DNA of 64,000 nucleotides from Lichenihabitans psoromatis (GTDB lineage Bacteria; Pseudomonadota; Alphaproteobacteria; Rhizobiales; Beijerinckiaceae), in assembly GCF_004323635.1 (NCBI RefSeq), contig NZ_CP036515.1, positions 2,481,501 to 2,545,500 on the forward strand, written 5' to 3'. Both the position numbers and the translations under genes were made by a program. The notes under the pieces were generated by a model, which saw only the letters and a list, made by a program, of their open reading frames with translations, had not been told where the DNA came from and ran no database searches. The number at the start of each line of letters is the position of its first letter. Within the stretch, counting starts at the first letter, position 1. This document shows positions 27,163-36,187 of the stretch, piece after piece.

Positions 27163-27756
27163 TCAGAGATCGCGCCTGAATTCTTCGGCGGCGGCCTCGG
27201 GCTTTTGGCTCAAGTTTAACGCATTCACGAAGCGGCCGTCCCGATCCATGACATAGACGACTGCCGTGTGATCCATGGAATAGTCACCGTCTTTCGTCGG
27301 CACCTTCTTGGCATAAACCTTATAGGCCTTTTCGACCGCCCTGATGGCCTCTGGGGTGCCGGTCAGTCCGGATATGCGGGAATCGAAACTCGAGAGATAG
27401 TCTTTCATGACGGCGGGTGTGTCGCGTTCCGGATCGACCGTGATGAACAGGGCCGAGACCGGTTCTCTCGTGCCATAGGCATTCAGCATTTGGGTCAGAT
27501 CCGACAAGGTCGTCGGGCAGACGTCCGGGCAATGCGTATAGCCGAAGAACACGATCATCGGCTTGCCTGCGAAATCGGCTCGCGTGACCGCCTTCCCGTT
27601 TTGATCGACCAGCGCGAAGTCACCGCCGACGCTTGATGCAAGCGGCACATGCTGCGGCATCGTCACGGTCCATATCGCAAGGCCAAGTGCCACGATCCCG
27701 ATCAGCAAGGCGATCGGTACGACAGGGGAGCGGGAGAGGCCGCCGGTGCGGGACAT
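27163..27756 (-). CDS. SCO1/SenC family copper chaperone
   Basis: A 197-residue protein with one N-terminal membrane anchor (residues about 13-30) and a periplasmic thioredoxin-like domain. The copper ligands are visible: Cys76-x3-Cys80 in HCPDVCP and His163 in SMDHTA. SCO proteins deliver copper to, or reduce, the CuA centre of cytochrome oxidase. The gene lies 27 bases downstream of hrcA on the same strand, but no oxidase gene is in the window. Confidence in the family is high; the specific oxidase partner is unknown. Confidence 0.93.
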   Translation of the reverse strand: MSRTGGLSRSPVVPIALLIGIVALGLAIWTVTMPQHVPLASSVGGDFALVDQNGKAVTRADFAGKPMIVFFGYTHCPDVCPTTLSDLTQMLNAYGTREPVSALFITVDPERDTPAVMKDYLSSFDSRISGLTGTPEAIRAVEKAYKVYAKKVPTKDGDYSMDHTAVVYVMDRDGRFVNALNLSQKPEAAAEEFRRDL

Positions 27757-27783
27757 AGGATCGCTTTCGAGTTGCGCGGCCGG

Positions 27784-28857
27784 TCAGCCGCCGCCGACTA
27801 CGCGCGAGACGACGCGGGCCGTGAAATCCACCATGGGCACAACCCGGGCATAATTCAGACGCGTCGGCCCGATGATGCCGAGGACGCCGATAATCCGATG
27901 CGTGCTGTCACGGAACGGCGCCGCGATCATCGATGAGCCGGAGAGGGAAAACAGCTTATTCTCCGAGCCGATGAAAATCCGTACGCCTTCGCCGCTTTCG
28001 GCACGGTGCAAAAGCTCGATCACATCGGTCTTGCTTTCGAGATCGGCAAACAGCAGCCGAATGCGCTCGAGATCCTCGATCGCGGTCAGATCCTCCAACA
28101 GATTGGCTTGCCCGCGCACGATCAACTGGCGGCTTCCCCCTTGCAGTCCAGCCCAACTTGCCAGCCCCGAATCGACCAACCGCTCGGTGATAGAGTCGAG
28201 TTCGGTTTCGGCAGCGCGGCGTTCGGTCTCGATCTCGGTCCGGGCTTCGGCGAGAGTGCGGCCCCGGATGCGGGCGTTGAGATAATTTCCCGCTTCGACC
28301 AAGGCGGAGGCGGGGAGGCCGGGCGAGGTCGCGATCACGCGGTTCTCGACATTGCCGTCCTCGCCGACCAGGATCGTCAGCGCGCGTTCGGCATCAAGGC
28401 GCAGAAACTCGATATGTTTGATCCGGTCGTTGTCCTTGCTGGTCACGACCACGCCGGCGCCGCGCGTCAGTCCGGACAGAAGGCTCGACGCCTCGCCGAG
28501 CGCATCTTCAAAGCTGCGCGACTCGGACGCCGCCCGCACCTCGGTTTCGATGCGACGCCGTTCTTCGTCGCCGACGTCGCCGACTTGCAGCATCGCATCG
28601 ACGAAGAAGCGCAGGCCTGTTTGGGTCGGAAGCCGACCGGCGCTCGTATGCGGCGCATAGACCAGCCCGAGTTGTTCCAGATCCTGCATCACGGAGCGGA
28701 TCGAGGCGGGCGACAGCGCTCTCGGCAGTAGACGAGAGAGATGTCGCGAGCCGACGGGCTCACCGGTCGCCAGATAAGAATCGACGATGTGTTTGAAGAT
28801 GTCGCGCGAGCGTTCGTTCAGCGATGCGAGAGTGCCCGTCGTCAACGGTTCCGCCAA
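27784..28857 (-). CDS. hrcA: Heat-inducible transcription repressor HrcA
   Basis: A 357-residue repressor of class I heat-shock genes that binds CIRCE elements and depends on GroEL for activity. The winged-helix part ([60 protein letters not shown]) and the C-terminal [19 protein letters not shown] and [16 protein letters not shown] are diagnostic. TTG 28857 is the only fitting initiator; no strong ribosome site is visible. Unusually, grpE does not follow: SCO is downstream and a HAD phosphatase upstream. No CIRCE dyad was seen nearby, so autoregulation through CIRCE is not supported here. Confidence 0.95.
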   Translation of the reverse strand: MAEPLTTGTLASLNERSRDIFKHIVDSYLATGEPVGSRHLSRLLPRALSPASIRSVMQDLEQLGLVYAPHTSAGRLPTQTGLRFFVDAMLQVGDVGDEERRRIETEVRAASESRSFEDALGEASSLLSGLTRGAGVVVTSKDNDRIKHIEFLRLDAERALTILVGEDGNVENRVIATSPGLPASALVEAGNYLNARIRGRTLAEARTEIETERRAAETELDSITERLVDSGLASWAGLQGGSRQLIVRGQANLLEDLTAIEDLERIRLLFADLESKTDVIELLHRAESGEGVRIFIGSENKLFSLSGSSMIAAPFRDSTHRIIGVLGIIGPTRLNYARVVPMVDFTARVVSRVVGGG

Positions 28858-28920
28858 GCGTGGAAGGGTAATGACATCATTCGATCATGCCGCTCGACAG
28901 CGCTTGGTGCAAGCGACGCA

Positions 28921-29595
28921 TCAACGCATGCCAAGGCCGATCCGTTGCGCGACGTCGCTCCAGGTGGCCTCCACCGAGGCAGCGCCGGCGGCCAACAGCC
29001 CAGCCGCATGACCCGAGGGGATATGGCTGCCGCCGACATAGCCGATCACCCGCATGCCGGCGGCGGCTCCGCCTTCGGCCCCGAACACTGAATCCTCGAT
29101 CACGATACAACGGTCGGGCGCGACCTCCATTTTGCGAGCCGCATAAAGAAAGATATCCGGCGCCGGCTTCCCCCGTGCCACCTGATGGGAGCTGAACACC
29201 GCCTCGTCGAAATAGCCTGCGAGGCCCGTCAATTCGAGACTGAGCCGGATCCGCTCCGGGTTGGACGACGAGGCGACGCATCGCTTGACGCCGTCGAGAC
29301 GATCGAGGAACGCCTTGACGCCCTGCGTCGGTTGCAGGTCGCGCTCGAAGGCGCGTCGGGTCGCTGGCCAGAGTGCCTCGGTCACCCCATCCGGAATATC
29401 CATGTGGGTCGCTTGCGCGATCTTCTGCAGAACGTCGGCCTGCTTCATGCCGAAGCAGTCGGCCACCATGGCGGTCGTGGCCGGCACACCCGCGCGGTTG
29501 AGCACGTCGACGAAAGCTGCGAACGCCAGTTGCTCGCTATCGACCAGGACGCCGTCACAGTCGAAAATCAGCAAATCGCAATACGCCAGCATCAT
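28921..29595 (-). CDS. HAD-superfamily phosphatase, subclass IA (Gph/YieH-like)
   Basis: A 224-residue phosphohydrolase. The catalytic motif FDCDGVLVDSE puts the nucleophile and acid at Asp12 and Asp14. Motif II is CVASSSN, the lysine motif is ARGKPAPDIF and motif III is IVIEDSVFGAEGG. A helical cap after motif I makes this beta-phosphoglucomutase- or phosphoglycolate-phosphatase-like; the exact substrate is open. ATG 29595, with GGGGG just before it, is chosen over a longer frame to 29640. It is transcribed ahead of hrcA with a 63-base gap. Confidence 0.88.
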   Translation of the reverse strand: MMLAYCDLLIFDCDGVLVDSEQLAFAAFVDVLNRAGVPATTAMVADCFGMKQADVLQKIAQATHMDIPDGVTEALWPATRRAFERDLQPTQGVKAFLDRLDGVKRCVASSSNPERIRLSLELTGLAGYFDEAVFSSHQVARGKPAPDIFLYAARKMEVAPDRCIVIEDSVFGAEGGAAAGMRVIGYVGGSHIPSGHAAGLLAAGAASVEATWSDVAQRIGLGMR

Positions 29596-29744
29596 GGCCC
29601 CCTTGTCCCGTCTCAAGCGACCTAAGGGGTGGAGCCGCATACTGACAAGGTTTTTCAGTCCGATGCGATGATCCGGGCCACCGGTTGCGTCGCGCCGCCC
29701 ACGCCTTTAAGCCAGGGTCACAATCCACTCACTCGGGTTTCTCC

Positions 29745-29999
29745 ATGCTGGCTCGCGTTTCCGTCACTCTCAAATCAGGTGTCCTCGATCCGCAGGGTAA
29801 AGCGATCGAGGGAGCCTTGCAGTCTCTCGGGATCCAGGGGATCGGCAGCATTCGTCAGGGCAAGCTCTTCGAGATTGAACTCGACGCGCATGACCATACC
29901 GACGCGCAGGATCTTTTGCGGCAGGCGTGCGACCGGCTGCTGGCCAATACCGTGATCGAGAATTACGCGATCGAGATCCTGGAAGGGTCAGCGTCGTGA
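29745..29999 (+). CDS. purS: Phosphoribosylformylglycinamidine synthase subunit PurS
   Basis: An 84-residue subunit of the three-part FGAR amidotransferase of purine synthesis, bridging PurL and PurQ and helping ammonia transfer. The sequence LARVSVTLKSGVLDPQGKAIEGALQSLGI matches PurS. ATG 29745 fits the family's N-terminus. It overlaps purQ by four bases (GTGA). Usually purC precedes and purL follows; neither is in the window here. Confidence 0.95.
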   Translation: MLARVSVTLKSGVLDPQGKAIEGALQSLGIQGIGSIRQGKLFEIELDAHDHTDAQDLLRQACDRLLANTVIENYAIEILEGSAS

Positions 30000-30679
30000 A
30001 ATCGGCGGTCATCACCTTCCCGGGGATCAACCGGGAACGCGATGCCGCCCGAGCCTTGCATCGGGTGTCAGGGCAGCAACCTGCCATGGTGTGGCATGCC
30101 GATACGGCGCTGCCGGACGGCACGGATCTCGTGGTGCTGCCGGGCGGCTTCTCCTACGGCGACTATCTCCGCTGTGGCGCGATCGCGGCGCGGTCGCCGA
30201 TCATGGACGCAGTCCGCCACCACGCCGCGCGTGGCGGCTTGGTCCTGGCGATCTGCAATGGATTTCAGATTGCCTGCGAGGCTGGGTTATTGCCCGGCGT
30301 CTTGGTCCGCAACGCCAATCTGCGCTTTCTCTGCCATTTCCAGCACGTCAGCGTGGAGCGGAACGACACGGCCTTCACGCGGCGCTTTGACGAGGGCGAG
30401 GCAGCCGAATTCTGCGTCGCGCATGGCGAAGGAAATTACACGGCCGACGCGGAGACGATCGCGCGGCTGGAGGGCGAGGGCCGCGTGGCGTTCCGCTACT
30501 GCGACAAGACCGGGGCCATCGGTGGCCAATCCAACCCGAACGGGTCGGAGCGGAACATCGCAGGCATTTATTCGGAAAATCTCAAAGTGCTCGGCTTGAT
30601 GCCGCATCCAGAAAACCTGATCGATCCGCTGGTCGGCGGCACCGACGGGCTCAAGCTGTTCGAGAGCCTCGCGGCCTAA
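29996..30679 (+). CDS. purQ: Phosphoribosylformylglycinamidine synthase glutaminase subunit PurQ
   Basis: A 227-residue class I glutamine amidotransferase that feeds ammonia to PurL. The nucleophile is Cys88 in AICNGFQ, and the His/Glu pair is His204/Glu206 in MPHPENL. The oxyanion-side motif LPGGFSYGDYLRCGA is conserved. GTG 29996 overlaps the purS stop. A strong bidirectional terminator follows 12 bases after the stop, so the purS-purQ transcript ends here and PurL must be encoded elsewhere. Confidence 0.97.
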   Translation: MKSAVITFPGINRERDAARALHRVSGQQPAMVWHADTALPDGTDLVVLPGGFSYGDYLRCGAIAARSPIMDAVRHHAARGGLVLAICNGFQIACEAGLLPGVLVRNANLRFLCHFQHVSVERNDTAFTRRFDEGEAAEFCVAHGEGNYTADAETIARLEGEGRVAFRYCDKTGAIGGQSNPNGSERNIAGIYSENLKVLGLMPHPENLIDPLVGGTDGLKLFESLAA

Positions 30680-30691
30680 GGCATCAAAGAA

Positions 30692-30721
30692 AAAGCCTTC
30701 CTGTTACGACAGGAAGGCTTT
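30692..30721. terminator. Bidirectional rho-independent terminator between purQ and leuC
   Basis: Perfect 13-base stem, AAAGCCTTCCTGT (30692-30704) with its complement at 30709-30721, and a TACG loop. A-rich and T-rich flanks on both sides make it functional for purQ (plus) and for leuC (minus), which converge here. Confidence 0.92.
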
Positions 30722-30742
30722 GTATTGAGTCGATCGCCTCGT

Positions 30743-32164
30743 TCAGGCGATGTCGCGAACGTCGACGAAATGACCCGCGATCGCCGCCGCTGCCGCCATG
30801 GCCGGCGAAACGAGATGGCTGCGGCCTTTGAAACCCTGACGACCCTCGAAGTTTCGGTTCGACGTGGTGGCGCAACGCTCGCCCGGCTTCAGCTTATCGG
30901 GGTTCATCGCGAGGCACATCGAGCAGCCCGGCTCACGCCAATCGAAACCTGCCGCCTTGAAGATGAGGTCGAGCCCTTCGGCTTCGGCTTGTTCCTTCAC
31001 AAGACCCGAACCCGGCACGATCATGGCGTCGACGGTCGCGGCCACGGTCTTGCCTTCGACGATCTTGGCGACCGCACGCAAATCTTCAATCCGTCCATTG
31101 GTGCAGGAGCCGATGAAGACGCGATCGAGCCTCAGATCCTGGATCCGCTCGCCCCCTTTAAGGCCCATATAATCGAGCGCACGGGCGATCGAATGGCGCT
31201 TGTCGTCCGTCTCGCCATCCTCGATCCGCGGCACTGTTCCGGCCACGGAAGTGACGTCTTCCGGGCTGGTACCCCAAGACACGATCGGCGGCAGGTTGGC
31301 GGCATCGAGATGCACGATCTTATCGTAATGGGCGCCCTGGTCGGTCTGTAGCGTCCGCCAATAGGCGACAGCCTGGTCCCATGTCTCGCCCGTGGGCGCC
31401 ATCGGGCGACCCTTCAGATAATCGAAGGTCTTGTCATCGGGAGCCACGAGACCGGCACGCGCGCCGCCTTCGATCGACATGTTGCAGATCGTCATTCGGC
31501 CTTCCATCGAGAGCGCGCGAATGGCTTCGCCCGCATATTCGATGACGTGGCCGGTGCCCCCGGCTGTCCCGATCTCGCCGATGATCGCCAAAATGATGTC
31601 TTTGGCGGTGACGCCGTGCGGAAGCACGCCATCGACCTGAACGAGCATGTTCTTGGCTTTGCCCTGGATCAAAGTCTGGGTCGCGAGCACATGCTCGACT
31701 TCCGAGGTGCCGATCCCATGCGCCAAGGCGCCGAACGCGCCATGCGTCGAGGTGTGGCTGTCGCCGCAGACGATCGTCGTGCCCGGCAAGGTGAAACCCT
31801 GCTCGGGACCGATGATATGGACGATGCCCTGGCGACGATCGAGTTCGTTGAAATATTGGATGCCGAACTCGCGCGCATTCTCGGCCAAGGTCTCGACCTG
31901 AATGCGGCTTTCGGGGTCGCTGATGCCGAGGCGACGGTCGGAGGTCGGCACGTTATGGTCGACCACAGCCAAAGTCTTTTGCGGCGCATGAACACCACGT
32001 CCGGCCAAACGCAGACCTTCAAACGCCTGCGGGCTGGTCACTTCGTGCACAAGATGGCGGTCGATATAGAGGAGGCACGTCCCATCGTCCTGCTGGTCGA
32101 CCACGTGGTCGTCCCAGATCTTGTCGTACAATGTGCGCGGGGTCCCTGAATGCGTCGCAACCAT
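30743..32164 (-). CDS. leuC: 3-isopropylmalate dehydratase large subunit
   Basis: A 473-residue aconitase-family protein that, with LeuD, isomerises 2-isopropylmalate to 3-isopropylmalate in leucine synthesis. It binds a 4Fe-4S cluster through cysteines in FIGSCTNGR and [22 protein letters not shown] and [20 protein letters not shown] motifs are also present. ATG 32164 gives the usual start ([17 protein letters not shown]). It lies 140 bases downstream of rplS, an order shared by many Hyphomicrobiales. leuD is not adjacent. Transcription ends at the terminator at 30692. Confidence 0.97.
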   Translation of the reverse strand: MVATHSGTPRTLYDKIWDDHVVDQQDDGTCLLYIDRHLVHEVTSPQAFEGLRLAGRGVHAPQKTLAVVDHNVPTSDRRLGISDPESRIQVETLAENAREFGIQYFNELDRRQGIVHIIGPEQGFTLPGTTIVCGDSHTSTHGAFGALAHGIGTSEVEHVLATQTLIQGKAKNMLVQVDGVLPHGVTAKDIILAIIGEIGTAGGTGHVIEYAGEAIRALSMEGRMTICNMSIEGGARAGLVAPDDKTFDYLKGRPMAPTGETWDQAVAYWRTLQTDQGAHYDKIVHLDAANLPPIVSWGTSPEDVTSVAGTVPRIEDGETDDKRHSIARALDYMGLKGGERIQDLRLDRVFIGSCTNGRIEDLRAVAKIVEGKTVAATVDAMIVPGSGLVKEQAEAEGLDLIFKAAGFDWREPGCSMCLAMNPDKLKPGERCATTSNRNFEGRQGFKGRSHLVSPAMAAAAAIAGHFVDVRDIA

Positions 32165-32304
32165 GATGGCCTGATCCTGATCTTGTGCCGCGACCAGAGG
32201 TGGCTCGACGACAACGGACCTGCAAGGTCCGGATCGACCCAACCTTCATGGGTCATGCGCCCGCGTTAACGAAGGCGCATGACGGTTCGCGGACTGTTCC
32301 TTGA

Positions 32305-32733
32305 TTATTCGGCGGCCGGAGCTGCCTTGTCGGCAGCCGGAGCGGCCTTAGCCTTGACCTTGCTCTTGCCCGACGTATCGACCCGCTCGGCGATACGCGC
32401 CGACTTGCCGCGACGATCGCGCAGGTAATAAAGCTTGGCGCGGCGGACGCGCCCACGACGCAGCACCTTGATGCTGTCGATGTTGGGCGAATAGATCGGG
32501 AAAACGCGCTCGACGCCTTCGCCATAGGAGATCTTGCGGACCGTGAAGTTTTCATGCAGGCCACTATTCGCGCGGGCGATGCAGACGCCTTCATAGGCCT
32601 GGATACGGGCGCGCTCGCCCTCCTTGACCTTGACGTTGACCACGACTGTATCGCCGGGCTGGAACTCGGGGATCGAACGAAGCGCCGTCAAACGGGCGAC
32701 TTCCTCGCGCTCGAGGATTTCGATGATATTCAT
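32305..32733 (-). CDS. rplS: 50S ribosomal protein L19
   Basis: A 142-residue L19, which sits at the 30S-50S interface. Core motifs are [49 protein letters not shown] and [18 protein letters not shown]. The C-terminus carries an extra ~25-residue Lys/Ala/Pro-rich tail ([19 protein letters not shown]) beyond the usual ~115-residue length, as in several alphaproteobacteria. In many relatives rplS follows rpsP-rimM-trmD, but here rimM-trmD are 16 kb away. The 277-base upstream gap holds a short GGTAA/TTACC dyad (32926-32941) and no other clear element. Confidence 0.97.
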   Translation of the reverse strand: MNIIEILEREEVARLTALRSIPEFQPGDTVVVNVKVKEGERARIQAYEGVCIARANSGLHENFTVRKISYGEGVERVFPIYSPNIDSIKVLRRGRVRRAKLYYLRDRRGKSARIAERVDTSGKSKVKAKAAPAADKAAPAAE

Positions 32734-33010
32734 GATGACTCCTTGCCGATGCGACTTAAATCGCTGCGTTTCGGCGCGCTGTTTTAAGTTAAGCGCGGGT
32801 CATACACCGGGCGGTCTGGATTGTCGACCGCTTTACGGCCCTCCGGAGTCCTGCTGATCGACGGATTTGCGACGGTGTGACCCAGCGTCTGTCGACGGTC
32901 ACGAAGGACATTCCACACGATCTTAGGTAAGTTTCTTTACCGATGCCGGCCCCCTCACCCGCGTGAGGAACGCAATCGTCAAAAGTCCAATCGGATGAAA
33001 GCGGCGACCC

Positions 33011-33457
33011 ATGTCTCCTCACCAGCGCGCGAAAGACGGCGGGCCGGATCGTTGGCTCTTGATCACCAATATGGTGCTTTGGGCAGCCTTTACGCTCGCG
33101 GCGCTCGCGTTTGCGCTGCTATCGCTATCGATGCTGACCGGCCCCTTGACCTATCGCGATTACCTCACTGCGATCGGAGCCCGTTGGGATGGCGAATGGT
33201 TTTACTTTTTCGGACCCACCGTGCTGCAGACGATCATTTTCGCGCTTCATCTGACATTGATCCTGCGTTGGAAGGATCTTGCGCGCTGGACCAGCCAAAC
33301 GGCTTGGAGCGGTCGAATGGGGCGCCCAACCCGTCAAATGACCGAGGCGACATTACGCCGGATCATTTCTCTTCTTCCGTTGCTGGCATTCCTGAACGCC
33401 GTTGCAATGTGCGAGAGCCTGGCCACCGTCCGGCGCCTCTCGCTCCACCTACCCTAA
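33011..33457 (+). CDS. Hypothetical inner-membrane protein
   Basis: A 148-residue protein with about three hydrophobic spans: near residues 16-43 (LLITNMVLWAAFTLAALAFA), 66-84 (FGPTVLQTIIFALHLTLIL) and 117-133 (LLPLLAFLNAVAM). Charged linkers (RWKDLARW, GRMGRPTRQM) separate them. No family is recognised. It lies divergent from rplS and ends 49 bases before the convergent rpoH stop. The ribosome site is weak (GAAAGCGG), so the start is only probable. Confidence 0.6.
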   Translation: MSPHQRAKDGGPDRWLLITNMVLWAAFTLAALAFALLSLSMLTGPLTYRDYLTAIGARWDGEWFYFFGPTVLQTIIFALHLTLILRWKDLARWTSQTAWSGRMGRPTRQMTEATLRRIISLLPLLAFLNAVAMCESLATVRRLSLHLP

Positions 33458-33506
33458 GCGTACTCTCGCGGGTTGGTTTGATCGGCAGCAGGGGATGCCG
33501 AACGCG

Positions 33507-34376
33507 TCAGCCGATCTGCAGTGGCGGATTATCGACGCTCGTCAATGCCCGCTTGAGCTTCTCCATCGCGCGATTTTCGATCTGACGAACACGTTCTTTT
33601 GAAATTCCGAGCCGGGCGCCAAGCGCCTCGAGCGTCGCGGTTTCCTCGGCGAGGCGGCGCTCCCGAACGATCCGCAACTCGCGGTCCGTCAACACCTTCA
33701 GGGCCTCCTTGAGCCATGTCACGCGCCGATCGCTATCGATTTGCTCGCCGACGGTCTCGTCCGGCAAAGGCTTGTCGTCGACCAGAAAATCGACCCGCTC
33801 GGCCGGGCCGGAGGAGTCACTCTCGGTCATCGGTGCGTTGAGCGAAACATCCGAGCCAGACAACCGCGTGTCCATCAGTTCGACATCCGCGGGCGACACA
33901 CCGATCGCAAGGGCGATCGTCGCGAACATCGACGTGTTTCCGCCGGGGCCTGGGTTCTGAGAGAGTTTGGCGCGCAAACGGCGCAGGTTGAAGAATAAGG
34001 CCTTCTGGGCCGAACTCGTACCGCCCCGGACGATCGACCAATTGCGGAGGATATAGTCTTGGATCGAGGCGCGGATCCACCACGTCGCATAAGTCGAGAA
34101 GCGAACCTCACGCTCAGGCTCGAACCGCGCGGCGGCTTCGAGCAAGCCCACGTGACCTTCTTGGATCAAATCGGCTAAGGGAAGGCCGTAATGACGGAAC
34201 CGAGCCGCCAGGGCGATCACGAGACGCATATGGGCGGACGCGAGCTGATGCAGCGCGGCCTCGTCGCCATGGTCTTTCCAGCTCTGCGCGAGCGCCCGTT
34301 CTTCGTCCCGTTCAAGGAACTTCGCTGCCATTGCGGCTTTGACAAACTGACGTCTCACGCCGGCCATCTGCAACAT
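33507..34376 (-). CDS. rpoH: RNA polymerase sigma-32 type factor (RpoH2-like)
   Basis: A 289-residue sigma factor. Region 2 (MRLVIALAARFRHYGLPLADLIQEGHVGLLEAA, then RFSTYATWWIRASIQDYILRNWSIVRGGTSS) is followed directly by the RpoH box QKALFFNLRRL, the mark of heat-shock sigma factors. Region 4 (TLEALGARLGISKERVRQIENRAMEKLKRAL) recognises the -35 box. The SLNAPM segment and length are nearer the rhizobial RpoH2 subgroup. ATG 34376 is preferred over the GTG at 34409 because GGAGG sits five bases upstream. hrcA lies 5 kb away, so two heat/stress regulators occur close together. Confidence 0.93.
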   Translation of the reverse strand: MLQMAGVRRQFVKAAMAAKFLERDEERALAQSWKDHGDEAALHQLASAHMRLVIALAARFRHYGLPLADLIQEGHVGLLEAAARFEPEREVRFSTYATWWIRASIQDYILRNWSIVRGGTSSAQKALFFNLRRLRAKLSQNPGPGGNTSMFATIALAIGVSPADVELMDTRLSGSDVSLNAPMTESDSSGPAERVDFLVDDKPLPDETVGEQIDSDRRVTWLKEALKVLTDRELRIVRERRLAEETATLEALGARLGISKERVRQIENRAMEKLKRALTSVDNPPLQIG

Positions 34377-34517
34377 GGTACCCTCCAGAAGCGTGCATGA
34401 GATACGCACGGCCGAGAGATTTGGTTCAAGGATCCGTCAGGATCCTGATCGCCTCGGATGCGACATCTTCGCCCGACGCGACGGAGGTTGGTCGAGCCGC
34501 AAGGCTCGGCGAGCGCG

Positions 34518-36035
34518 TCACTCGGTGACGATCTTATACCGCTGGCCACCCTTCAACGCCGCACCGGCTTCGACGTCGTTGAGAACCCGGAAAAGGTCGA
34601 GCGGCCGGTCGGCGGCCTTCATCTTCGCCACCAGGCTCTCTTCGGTGTCGCTATCGCTGGCCGTCACGATGTCAATCCGCATCGGCCGGACGTTCTTGGC
34701 TTCGTCCGGCGTGATCTTGCGGAACGTATTGATCGACGTCCTGAAGGCGCGATCATCGGCATCCGACAGCGTCTTGGCCGCAAAGATCATGCGATAGACT
34801 TCGCCGCCATACCGGATGGCGGCGAGCCTGAAGGTCCACTCGCTGCCCTTCGCGGTCGCGGTGGCGGCCTGAAATCCGTTGACGACGATGTTTTCGACCG
34901 ACCCCTCCTGCAGGCCATCGATCCAGCCCGAAACCAGATAGGCTTGGAGCGTGGTCTCGGCCGGAACATGCACACGATCGAGCCGAAGCGCCTCCTCCCC
35001 ACCATTGGCGATGCCGAGGACGGCTTGAGCCGAATTTTCGAGCACGAACCCGTCCGGCGCGGTGAAAGCAAAGCCGAGCTTCGGGTGGACAAACTGTACG
35101 CCGCGCACGAACCCTTCCGCGGGATCGTCGCCAAACGGCAAACCATCGATGGCGGCCAGATAATGGTCCCGCCCGATTTCGCCGATCCCGGGTGCCCCGA
35201 TTTGGCGTGCTTCGCCGATCGCCCGCTCGATACGTTCGGGCGTCGATGGATGTGTCGACATCATATCCGGCTTGTCGACGCTGGCCTGCCCGAAGAGCGA
35301 TTGCCGCATGGCGCTCGATCGACCGAGCGATTGCAGGAAACGGGAGGCCGCATAGGGGTCGTAGCCGGCTCGCGCGATCGTATGAACGCCGATCCGGTCC
35401 GCCTCGAGCTCCTGCAGCCGCGAGAAGCTCGCGAGGCTGAGCTGGGCGTAGGCCTGGAAGGATCGTCCCTTATTCCGGTCTTCGATGACGTTCGCGGCTT
35501 GGCTGATCACGGCCGATTGCTTCTCGATCTCGGCGCGCTGCGTGGCATGCCGTGCCGTCACATGGGCGATCTCATGCGCCATCACGGCAGCGACCTCCGA
35601 CGTATCATTGGCGAGTGCGAGAAGACCGCGGGTGACATAGATGCGGCCCGACGGCAACGCGAAAGCATTGACGACCGGCGAGTTCAGGATCGTCAGCTTA
35701 TAGGGGATGCTCGGCACCTCGCTGGCGACCGCCAGCTTGGCCAGAACCTCATCGAGCAGTTTCTCGGTCGCGACCGAGTGATACTCTCCCCCAAACACGT
35801 GAACGAGTTGCTTGTGCTCGCGGATGGCAGGCGAATCCACGCCCGTGGTCTTCGGGGCTGCATCCGGCAAGGCGGCCGCTTCGACGCTCGGTTTTGGATT
35901 GGTCTGATCGATCGACGTGCAACCGGCGAGCAGCCACGCCATCGCGCATGCGCCGGCGAGCCCACGCACCATCGCCGAGGGTCGAACGATCCAGCCTTTT
36001 GCCGATACCCGCTGACGACCGATCGAGACCGACAT
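34518..36035 (-). CDS. M48-family metalloprotease, lipoprotein (BepA/LoiP-like)
   Basis: A 505-residue envelope protease. The lipobox LLAGC places the lipidated cysteine at about residue 39. The zinc site HEIAH (His154, Glu155, His158) lies in AHEIAHVTARH, and the third ligand is the glutamate in QELEADRIG. The C-terminal ~200 residues form a family-specific domain with no recognised motif. Relatives degrade or help assemble outer-membrane proteins. ATG 36035 fits the lipoprotein signal and has GGAG about 12 bases upstream; a frame extending to 36122 adds a non-signal segment. Confidence 0.9.
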   Translation of the reverse strand: MSVSIGRQRVSAKGWIVRPSAMVRGLAGACAMAWLLAGCTSIDQTNPKPSVEAAALPDAAPKTTGVDSPAIREHKQLVHVFGGEYHSVATEKLLDEVLAKLAVASEVPSIPYKLTILNSPVVNAFALPSGRIYVTRGLLALANDTSEVAAVMAHEIAHVTARHATQRAEIEKQSAVISQAANVIEDRNKGRSFQAYAQLSLASFSRLQELEADRIGVHTIARAGYDPYAASRFLQSLGRSSAMRQSLFGQASVDKPDMMSTHPSTPERIERAIGEARQIGAPGIGEIGRDHYLAAIDGLPFGDDPAEGFVRGVQFVHPKLGFAFTAPDGFVLENSAQAVLGIANGGEEALRLDRVHVPAETTLQAYLVSGWIDGLQEGSVENIVVNGFQAATATAKGSEWTFRLAAIRYGGEVYRMIFAAKTLSDADDRAFRTSINTFRKITPDEAKNVRPMRIDIVTASDSDTEESLVAKMKAADRPLDLFRVLNDVEAGAALKGGQRYKIVTE

Positions 36036-36187
36036 CCGCCGTGTTTCTCCTTGCGACCAACCCGTTGGACGAGGTCGTTCCGCCCTTCGTTCGCGTCCGG
36101 CCAACTGTCCCGACGTCTTCATGCTTCAAAAGATACGCTTGTTCCAGCGCCGAGATGCGCTCTCACCGCGTTCTGATCACGGAATCG

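Noticed and set aside
28858..28920. CIRCE element near hrcA
   Set aside because: No TTAGCACTC-N9-GAGTGCTAA-like dyad is present around the hrcA start.
32926..32941. GGTAA/TTACC dyad upstream of rplS as an operator
   Set aside because: Arms are only five bases and no matching regulator or second copy is nearby; chance occurrence is likely.
34458..36176. Long plus-strand open frame opposite the M48 protease gene
   Set aside because: Antisense shadow; the M48 protein has an intact HEIAH zinc site and lipobox, while this frame has no recognisable domain or start signal.
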